Program-made: the position numbers and the translations under genes
Notes under the pieces: model-generated
What the model was told of the DNA's origin: nothing
What the model saw: the letters and a program-made list of their open reading frames with translations, nothing else
Database searches by the model: none
Assembly (NCBI GenBank): GCA_028554795.2
Contig: CM068839.1
Location: forward strand, 90,554,182-90,618,181
Direction of reading: 5' to 3'
Length of the DNA: 64,000 nt
Source of the DNA: Sinohyriopsis cumingii
Taxonomy: Eukaryota; Mollusca; Bivalvia; Unionida; Unionidae
Shown: piece by piece, positions 56,937 through 64,000 of the stretch
Position numbering within the stretch: position 1 is the first letter of the stretch
Layout of the letters: every line of letters starts with the position of its first letter

Positions 56937-57606
56937 ATGGATATAATTGATTTCTCCGCAACTCGGCAGCGAGAGCCAGTTAAACACCACCCTGCGTTAC
57001 CAAATTCCATCAGAATGAGTATCATAGGACAATCTGGATCGGGTAAGACGCAATTATTACTTAATCTGATAATGAGATGGTTGAAATGGGATAAATTATA
57101 TTTGGTAGCACCATCCGTTGATGATCAGAGGTGTTATGAAGTATTAAAATACTTTAAAGAAAATGCAAGATTAATAAATGACGGGGAAAATAATATTATT
57201 GATTTTATAACAGATATTGATGAAGCACCGTCCGTAGATGATCTTGATGGGTTTATTAATAATTTAGTTGTATATGATGATGTGATGCTAGATAAACAAA
57301 CAAATCCAGCCAGGATATTTTCTCGTGGCAGACATGAAAATACAGATGTGATCTATGTTACTCAGCGGTATACACAAATTCCGAAAGTAATCAGGGATAA
57401 CTGTAATATTTTAGTTGTGTTTAATGGCGTAGACACACACACACACTTAGAAATATTCATCAAACCTGTGCAGCGGTGACATGGATATAATTAAATTCAG
57501 AAATTTCTTTTCACGGGCGCAAACTACTCCGCATGGATTTATAACAATAAATTTGCACGATCCTAGAACAAGATATCGTATAGGTCTTGATAAAATATTT
57601 GGATAA
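56937..57606 (+). pseudogene. Genome-packaging ATPase (element 3), C-terminus shifted
   Basis: SIIGQSGSGKTQLLLNLIMR is Walker A, NLVVYDDVMLDKQ Walker B, then DVIYVTQRYTQIPKVIRDNC. At the (AC)n run near 57430 the frame changes, so the open frame stops at 57479; the conserved tail continues as MDIIKFRNFFSRAQTTPHG and ends at 57606. The AC repeat is a natural slippage site. The 3' end abuts the TIR; in element 4 part of this gene is inside the TIR. Confidence 0.82.
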
Positions 57607-58287
57607 ATTAATAAATTTAATTAAACAGTTATCATTAATATATGCACAATTGTACGTGGTTAATTCAAGGAACAACAGATAAATGCAACAAAAGGTGCCG
57701 TGGAGAATATTGCAGGAGACATAATTATATTTTATCAAAAAATTCTCATGCTGGTTCACGACGCTGTGTTGGATGTAACAACGGCGTTAGAGGATTATAT
57801 CAGATTTGTAAAAATGGCGGTGGAGATCGATATAGAAGTTTAATGATATACTACAGAAAAAGAAAGAACATAAATCCAAAAGTAGAAAAACCACCATCAG
57901 AACTTGAATGTTACTTGAAGAACAAAACAAATAAAGATGAAACAAATAAAGATGAAACAGATGAGGAGAAACGACAAAAAGAACGTGTTGAGAAATATTC
58001 ATCAAACTTGGTATGGTGGTAAATTTACATAAATTAATAGCAGCAGAGATGGCGCGACCTCAATAAAGTGTCCACGTGGTAAGATGATCCTTCCTACGAA
58101 CAAAAAAAAAAGACAACGACGGTAAAGTAACACCAATTTGAGAAATCTTTGGAAGATTTATTTTTGCTCCAATTTGTGTCGATGCTTTTGATTAAATCTG
58201 TCGACGCTTTTTTTTTGTTCGTAGGAGAGGTTATTTTTAGTTTTTCGACGCTTTCCGATCTTTGGTCTGTTCGCCCTCTCTGCTGCT
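57606..58287. repeat. Right terminal inverted repeat of element 3
   Basis: Inverse copy of 23076-23719, about 40 bases longer. It holds the zinc-ribbon gene and the outer foldback (58040-58287), and ends ...CGCCCTCTCTGCTGCT. Confidence 0.85.
57642..58022 (+). CDS. Cys-rich zinc-ribbon protein in right TIR
   Basis: 126 residues, intact: NCTWLIQGTTDKCNKRCRG, EYCRRH, RRCVGCNNGVRGLYQICKNG, then YRSLMIYYRKRKN and an acidic KDETNKDETDEEKRQK tail. Two Cys/His clusters suggest zinc binding. Being in the TIR, it exists twice per element and is expressed inward from both ends. Unknown function. Confidence 0.65.
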   Translation: MHNCTWLIQGTTDKCNKRCRGEYCRRHNYILSKNSHAGSRRCVGCNNGVRGLYQICKNGGGDRYRSLMIYYRKRKNINPKVEKPPSELECYLKNKTNKDETNKDETDEEKRQKERVEKYSSNLVWW

Positions 58288-58663
58288 GAACTTGATTATG
58301 GTTGGATTGTGAATGGAGAAGCTTTTAAGTCTTACATGTAGATGCGTGTTCTAATGCACAGTGAAATTTACATTCTGAAAACCTCTGTTCTGATGCATAA
58401 AAGTTAAAGTATTCTGAATGTAAGGAATTGACTCATATCTATTCCATTAACTTCTGCATATAACATCATGGATAGGCCCAAATACTATGCCGTGGATACT
58501 AACCATCGCGATTATCAAAACCTCCCAAACAATGTTTGATAACACGAATTACAAAAGTCCACAGCAATTAATATCGATGACAGAACAGTGTCACGGAATA
58601 GTGTACTCTTTTGTTATCTATGATGTTCATATGAAATAATTTAATGGGTAACCAAGTCATATG

Positions 58664-58915
58664 ATGTAGGGTTGGGTGGCCTGAGTCTTCTATGGCGCTC
58701 GCCTTTACAGATCACCAATATCTCACCTCTGTCTGAATGTGTTCGAGTCTCAGGTATGTGAGAAAGCATGTTAGTGTCATTTCATGGGTCGGGCATTCTT
58801 CCTGTGGTTTTCCAGGCCTCTTCCTCCACTAGATATTCTGGTCCCCATTTATAGTTTATCATGTGCTGAAAAATGGCGTTAGGCCGACAACAGTTACGAA
58901 GACAACAACAAAAAT
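58664..58915 (+). repeat. tRNA-derived SINE-like element
   Basis: GGGTGGCCTGAGTCTTCTAT with A-box-like start, TGTGTTCGAGTCTC as B box, then a body with TTCCTGTGGTTTTCCAGG and the end GCGTTAGGCCGACAACAG. The tRNA-like head and conserved-looking body are typical of a SINE. Family not identified. Confidence 0.5.
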
Positions 58916-61332
58916 CAATTCATGAGCACGCATGCGTAAGGTACCTCACTGTTATTGCATTTTTAATAGTTATTATAGTTGTTGAAATCTGCGAGGTTAT
59001 TTAACCAGAAGATCTCGTCATTTTTGATGATTTATTAGAAGAAGACGAAAAAGAAATTCATATAACTTTACTCGCAAAAACGTAATCATAATGCTATTTA
59101 TCATTTCATTTTTCAAAATGATCACCGAGATTTCATTCTTTGGTTGTGTTTTGTACTTCCAAAAGGATTTCCTTTTTAACATTTTTATTTATACTACATG
59201 TGCATACTATTCTCGTGAAATCAAACCAAAACAATTCTTAAATGAGAGATAAAGCCACATTTAATGTGACATTTTATTCATTCAAGCTTTTAATACATTC
59301 TTACCATAGAAAATATGAATAAAAGCCTTGAAAGGGGTTAGCCGACTAAAATTAATTTAGCAGATGAGGTTTCATCAGATGAATCAGTTCTCTCTGAGAG
59401 TAAGAGCCCTCCACCGACTGGACTTAGTCGATTTTGAGTGAAGTCATATTTGTCAGGCAGGACAGCTTACACGAGTCCAGTTTTGACAGAGGGAAGCATG
59501 AGGTTGACTTCTTCAGGAATGAATCCCTAATAATATTGGATGAGGATCCCTTGAATGGTGAAAAGCTCAGCAGTACAAGTTTGTAGTCCTTGCATAATTG
59601 GCAATGCAAAATGAGCACTTAATAATTGAGCAACACCTATGCATTGTCAACATTGTTTTTGCGTTCAACTACAAGGTACACTACATTGAAAAAGTCGTAA
59701 TACGTAACAGACAGGGGTGCATGAAGTTGCAATTTGAATGATGTATCAGATTGCAAAAGGAAATACACCAGCTAAAGGTTATGGAAAATTCGGTGTTTTG
59801 AATTATATCATAGAAACCTTATATACTGTTTGTTCAGGTGTGGTCGATATTATTTCTTTGACTTAGTCTTTAATTTTTAATTTATGAAATAAAAACGACT
59901 AACGTACACAATTTGATTAACGATCTGACAGTTACATCCAGAAAAGTAAAGTAATAATGTATGCAACTCTTAATCAAATTTAAAAGAAACTGAAAAAGTT
60001 ACTAACAACAAAAACACGATATTTACTTCCTGGTAGTCTGCCGGAAATATTATAATATGTTTGAGAAATACAAATACTGCTCCAGTTATGTCTTCGTATC
60101 GGCCTACACGACAATTAATACAAGTATGATTTTAGAAAAATCGGCTACGTTATCTATTTTCTCGGACCTCTACACCACACTGACAAATTTATATGGTTTT
60201 ACAAATCACGCTGATTTGATATACATATTCAGTCAGGGCATGAGAAAATTTGAAAATGATTTTAATTCATCAGTTACTTTTATGAAATGATAGATAACAA
60301 ATTCATGAGACTGGTTTTAAAATAAGAAATAGCAATAAATCAGCATGTTGATATGGTGATCATTTACGATGAAATAGAAATATATTGTTAAGGAGGCATT
60401 TAGGATTTATCAAGAGCTGTATCGAATCAACCAGAAAAATATAAAGATTAAAACTGTTTATGTGCGAGATTTCTCAAGATACTAAAAAAATGAAATGAGC
60501 ACAAAAAACTATTTTAGAAAGTAGGAAATAAGGTTTGACGTCATGTTATACAACAGCTATTTTGTCAAAATGCATAATTAACACGACAAACGTAATGTTC
60601 ACCTGCTATTTATTGTGACTTTGAATGTGTGTGGATTAAATCCAATGCTTTAAGATTGGAAGATCCAAAATGTAAAGTCTGCACCGAAGAAAACAGAATA
60701 CATTTATTTAATCCAAGATTTGTCACACATGTGATACAAAACATTTAGAAACAAGCTTTGTTAAGATCACCATTTAACTGGACTGTACAGGGAGGTTAGT
60801 ACTTACTTAAATTAAAAATTCCCTAAAATTCATATCTTGCTTCATGCAAAGTATCGCGATATATGATTCACATCTGTTTGTCAAGGTGCTCGTTAGGCAC
60901 GATACACTTATTTATGTAAAGTCCCACCAAACACGGCTGAAAATTAGATTTCCTTTGCAAGGACTATAAATATTGATTTGAAAGAGAAATACGCGAAGAA
61001 AGTTCCTAAGAAAACAATGATTATATTTGTTGACAGCTATCATTCCATGGAGCACAAGATTAAACAGTCAGCAAAGGACTTAGTTGACATAAAAATAAAC
61101 TATAAAACATTTTAAAATTGTTTATGCCAGTATTCATAAAATATTTGCGAAATACTGCATGACTTTTGACAAAGTCCTTTTAGTGAATATTCGCAATTAA
61201 TTTCGGCAGAACAAGTTTCAGTTCAGTATGTATCTAAGTATATATGTGTGTAGGAAGGCAGGTATGTACGAAGTCAGGTGCATTAGTATGTAAAGATAGT
61301 CGTATGTCAGAGTATAATTTCAAGACATTAAG

Positions 61333-61385
61333 TGAGTATGTATGTATGCATGTATGTATGTATGTATGTATGTATGTATGTTTGT
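61333..61385 (+). repeat. (ATGT)n microsatellite
   Basis: About twelve copies of TATG/ATGT with a single interruption (ATGCATGT). Host simple repeat. Confidence 0.9.
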
Positions 61386-61671
61386 ATAACTTGTCCAGAC
61401 AGTTAATGACACTTAATGAAAAATGAATTAAATACAGAACCTGTTATATAAAATTTCTTATTTTGATAAATTCAAACGTTTAAAGAGAAATGAGCGATAA
61501 TACGACATTTGCTTTAGAGTCCTATATTGTTCTAGAAAATGAACCTCATGTCTCAATTAAACGTTTAAATGTAGACCTGATAGTGCATTTGTCTGATGAT
61601 CTTTTGCATGAAAAAGCACAAACTATATATCGAGCTTTGTTTTGAGTTTGAGTTGATATTGGAATTTAAGA

Positions 61672-61874
61672 CAGAGGCGTAGCTGGGGGGGGAGGCAGGG
61701 GGGTACATATGTCCCCGGGCGCCAAGGTACAGGGGCGCCAAAATGAGGCTTACAACGTTACATTATAATAAGTAAACAAGGGTAATTTTCAAAAATGTGA
61801 TTAAACGGGGAGGGGGCCGGGGCGTCAATTTTATAGTTCGTCCCCGGGCGCAAAATATCATAGCTACGCCTCTG
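61672..61874. mobile_element. hAT-type MITE, 203 bp
   Basis: Terminal inverted repeat CAGAGGCGTAGCT at both ends, flanked by an exact 8-bp duplication ATTTAAGA (61664-61671 and 61875-61882). CAGRG-type ends and 8-bp duplications are hAT hallmarks. No coding capacity; G/C-rich centre. Confidence 0.85.
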
Positions 61875-62560
61875 ATTTAAGAGTAACATTAACTCCGTTT
61901 TAATGATGTATTCTCGGACGATCTTCACCTCACATTTGCGACTCTAAGTTGAGGTTTGAATCATAAGCTATACCCAAATTATCATATAGCAATCTCAATC
62001 AGAGACAAATGGCTACTTTCGTGTGGTCGATAGAGGGATTAAGATAGTGCTAAGACGAGCACTATAGTAGTCTTAAGTCAAAACTTAAGACTGACTTTGA
62101 GATTCAGCTTATGGTTGTTCATGCCCCATCATAAAGTCATTAGTATAACTTTTTTTAAAAAAATTCCTATCGTCAATGTCCAGCAATACTGAAATAAATC
62201 ACTTCTTTCCTGTTTTTAGAACACACATTATGCACTATATAATACTAATTGTCTGTCCGTCCGTCAGGCTCCTTTCAAAACAGTAAACTTGTGTTTGGAC
62301 AAGAAACTTCTGACAACACCATATATAACTACACCTCATTAAATAGTGGAATAGCCAGATTGAAGGAAAACCACTGAATTAATTAATCTTTATCACTATC
62401 TACACCAAGTCTGTAAGCTAGGCTACCTCTGAATACAAATTTTACAGAAAGATATGTCTTTAACATGGAATGGGACATGGAATGAGCCACAGGTTTGCAA
62501 GCCGTTTGCAAAGGATAATTCCGACTGCAGGCACTTGGATGATCTGTTCAGCTGGGAGGT

Positions 62561-62795
62561 AGCAGCAGAGAGACTGAGCCCACCGACTATTTCGTCAAAC
62601 AAAACCTTCTATCGAAAACACTCTTGATAGAAGTATTGTCTTCACAAAATAAACCCTTCTAGTCAGAAAACATTGATAGAGGCTTTCTTCGCTGACTAGA
62701 AGGGTTATCTCATAAAAAATATCTACCTAAATAACTACTTCTCGATACAAGGGTCTACTAGACGAAACATTCGGTGGCTCAGTCTCTCTGCTGCT
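62561..62795. repeat. Foldback terminus of element 4
   Basis: AGCAGCAGAGAGACTGAGCC at the outside and GGCTCAGTCTCTCTGCTGCT at 62776-62795, with further pairing (CACCGACTATTTCGTC / GACGAAACATTCGGTG) and a perfect inner inverted repeat AACCCTTCTAGTCAG / CTGACTAGAAGGGTT (62652-62706). The layout equals that of element 3 with other sequence. Confidence 0.8.
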
Positions 62796-62811
62796 AGAAA
62801 TTCAAGCATTT

Positions 62812-63082
62812 CTAATTAAAAATTGTATCTAACCCAACTCGATACCGTGTCCGAGGATCATGTAAATTTATCGTTACAAATCCGTGTGGTTTTGCCTGAG
62901 CACGACTAAAGAAATTTCTGAATTTATTTATGTCCATGTCACCGCTGCACCAAGTCTGATGAATATTTCGTAACGTGTGGGCGTCAACGCCGTTAAATAT
63001 CGTTGAGTTACATAAATCACATCAACGTTTTTATGTCTGACGCGTGAGAATATCCTGGCAGGGTTTGATTGTCGTCGCCGTT
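62812..63082 (-). pseudogene. 3' part of packaging ATPase inside left TIR of element 4
   Basis: On - the sequence reads NPARIFSRVRHKNVDVIYVT, QRY, then after an internal deletion of about 50 bases FNGVDAHTLRNIHQTWCSGD and NKFRNFFSRAQAKPHGF, closely matching element 3 at 57307-57606. It is a partial copy in the TIR; the full gene should be at the other end. Confidence 0.75.
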
Positions 63083-63118
63083 TCTGCTGCTGTGAATTAA
63101 AAATTTAAGTTAACAATA

Positions 63119-64000
63119 ATGGCCAACATTGGAGAAGCTCATTCTGCTAGACTGGCTCGAGAGCGACTAGAAGCAATAAAAAAATTTCTTCCTGTACGAG
63201 ATAGTGTAAGACAAAAATTACAAGCACGGCAGCAAGCACAAGTTGAATTTGCAACAGGTGCAGAAGAATTATTTAAACCCGTTACAACAGCTACTGAAAA
63301 AGCTGCGGCGGTCACTGAAAGAGCTTTATTGGGAGATGAAAAGGGTATTCTTCCAGTGCTAAAACAAACCGCCGAGCAGACTGAAAAGATTGCTAGAAGA
63401 ACCAAACAAACAAAAAAGATTTTACGAGATCTTCCAACTGATATAGTTGCAGCTCAACCTCCGCCCGTCGGCGAAGAAATACTTGAAGGTATTGGACAAA
63501 TTCGTGCTGAACTCGCGTCTAAACCAATAAAGGAAAATGTTAAAATGATTGCAAAATTTAAGGAGGGTTTTGCTGAAGATATTAGAAATACTAAAATAGA
63601 AAAATTGCCTGAAAAAATATTAATTAGTATATTTAATAAATCTAGTATCTTAAAACCCGATTCTGAAGTCTTGATAAAGAAGTAAAGAGACTTTATAAAG
63701 AAAAGCTGAAACAACTAGAACAACCCTACCAGCAGGAACCTTCTACACCTTTGCAACAACCACGGCGGAGGATAATAGACACTGACCTAGTCCCGTTAGG
63801 TGAATATGAGGTTGCATCTGAACAAAGTCCACGTCGTCAAAAATCCGAGCCAACTAGGTCGCCGATAATTGGTTTAACAACATCTCCTGAAAGTTTACCG
63901 CAAGATGTTTTAACCCCAAAAATTGTAAGACAGCAACCAAAAACTGGAACGGGTTTAAATATTTGTCCTGATAATATCATCAATGATGTATCACGGGTAG
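63119..64000 (+). pseudogene. AGNNS coiled-coil gene (element 4), frameshifted, cut by window
   Basis: ATG 63119: RLARERLEAIKKFLPVRDSV, EELFKPVTTATEKAAAV, KIARRTKQTKKILRDLPTD, QPPPVGEEILEG. The frame stops at 63685; from about 63668 the next frame continues (VKRLYKEKLKQLEQPYQQEP) through a Ser/Pro-rich part and ICPDNIINDVSRV at the window edge, equivalent to 42660-42700 in element 3. It shows what the gene split by element 2 looks like without insertion. Confidence 0.75.

Larger units (their letters stand above)
23076..58287. mobile_element. Polinton/Maverick element 3 (AT-rich lineage), split by element 2
   Basis: Both ends are seen: AGCAGCAGAGAGGGCG at 23076 and its complement ending at 58287, flanked by a 5-bp target duplication GAACT (23071-23075 and 58288-58292). 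TIRs of about 644 and 682 bp match each other and include a zinc-ribbon gene. Without element 2 the length is about 17.1 kb. It codes for MCP, pVI- and pX-like proteins, protease, fibre, penton, PolB, helicase, integrase, PLA2 protein and ATPase, in an order and sequence far from elements 1 and 2. Most genes carry stops or frameshifts. Confidence 0.9.
58288..62560. other. Host DNA between elements 3 and 4
   Basis: No gene found. It contains a SINE-like unit, an ATGT microsatellite and a hAT-type MITE (listed separately). ORFs reach at most about 77 codons and have no recognisable content. Confidence 0.5.
62561..64000 (+). mobile_element. Polinton element 4 (relative of element 3), right part outside window
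   Basis: Starts with AGCAGCAGAGAGACTGAGCC at 62561, like element 3. It carries the 3' part of an ATPase on - (in the TIR) and the AGNNS coiled-coil gene on +, the same first gene as in element 3. The target duplication cannot be checked. Confidence 0.85.

Overview
The window looks like eukaryotic, metazoan DNA, most likely from a mollusc (a bivalve is the best guess). The host part carries a two-exon secreted coiled-coil plus C1q-domain gene, tRNA-like SINE fragments, a hAT-type MITE and an ATGT microsatellite. More than 50 kb is occupied by four Polinton/Maverick-type elements. These are virus-like integrating DNA transposons with protein-primed DNA polymerase B, retroviral-type integrase, packaging ATPase, adenovirus-type protease and capsid genes.

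Layout. Element 1 (before base 1 to 16909, genes mostly on +) and element 2 (23881-41942, genes mostly on -) are close relatives of the adintovirus-like type. Gene order read from PolB: PolB, [BIR/IAP and F-box-like island, element 1 only], membrane ORF, ATPase, basic core protein, pX-like protein, virion protein, chromodomain integrase, membrane protein, penton, pVI-like protein, major capsid protein, small Cys protein, protease, then three coiled-coil cassettes and the TIR. Element 3 (23076-58287) is a different, AT-rich Polinton lineage. It was inserted in the host with a 5-bp duplication (GAACT) and was later split by element 2, which sits inside its first gene with a 6-bp duplication (GAGGAC). 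Element 4 (62561 to beyond the window) is a relative of element 3, cut by the window edge. Host DNA lies at 16910-23075 and 58288-62560.

How it works. In elements 1 and 2 the long central gene block is the conserved replication and virion set. Short coiled-coil or zinc-knuckle genes lie at the ends. The most striking observation is that these terminal genes end in near-perfect copies of the metazoan replication-dependent histone mRNA 3' stem-loop (GGCCCTTTTCAGGGCC followed by ACCCA, then a purine-rich AAAAGAGA downstream element). Eight copies are present, all in sense with the adjacent small ORF, and the outermost ones are part of the TIR itself. This suggests that these genes borrow the host SLBP/U7 histone processing route and are expressed mainly in S phase.

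Element 3 has its own gene set: an AGNNS-motif coiled-coil protein, pVI-like protein, MCP, pX-like protein, protease, a fibre with a phage-tail-fibre-like motif, membrane protein, penton, a PolB-helicase-HNH block that seems to have been one fused replicase, integrase, a zinc-ribbon plus phospholipase A2 protein, ATPase, and a zinc-ribbon gene inside the TIR. Almost every large gene in all four elements carries at least one stop or frameshift, so the copies are decaying. Some lesions are shared by elements 1 and 2.
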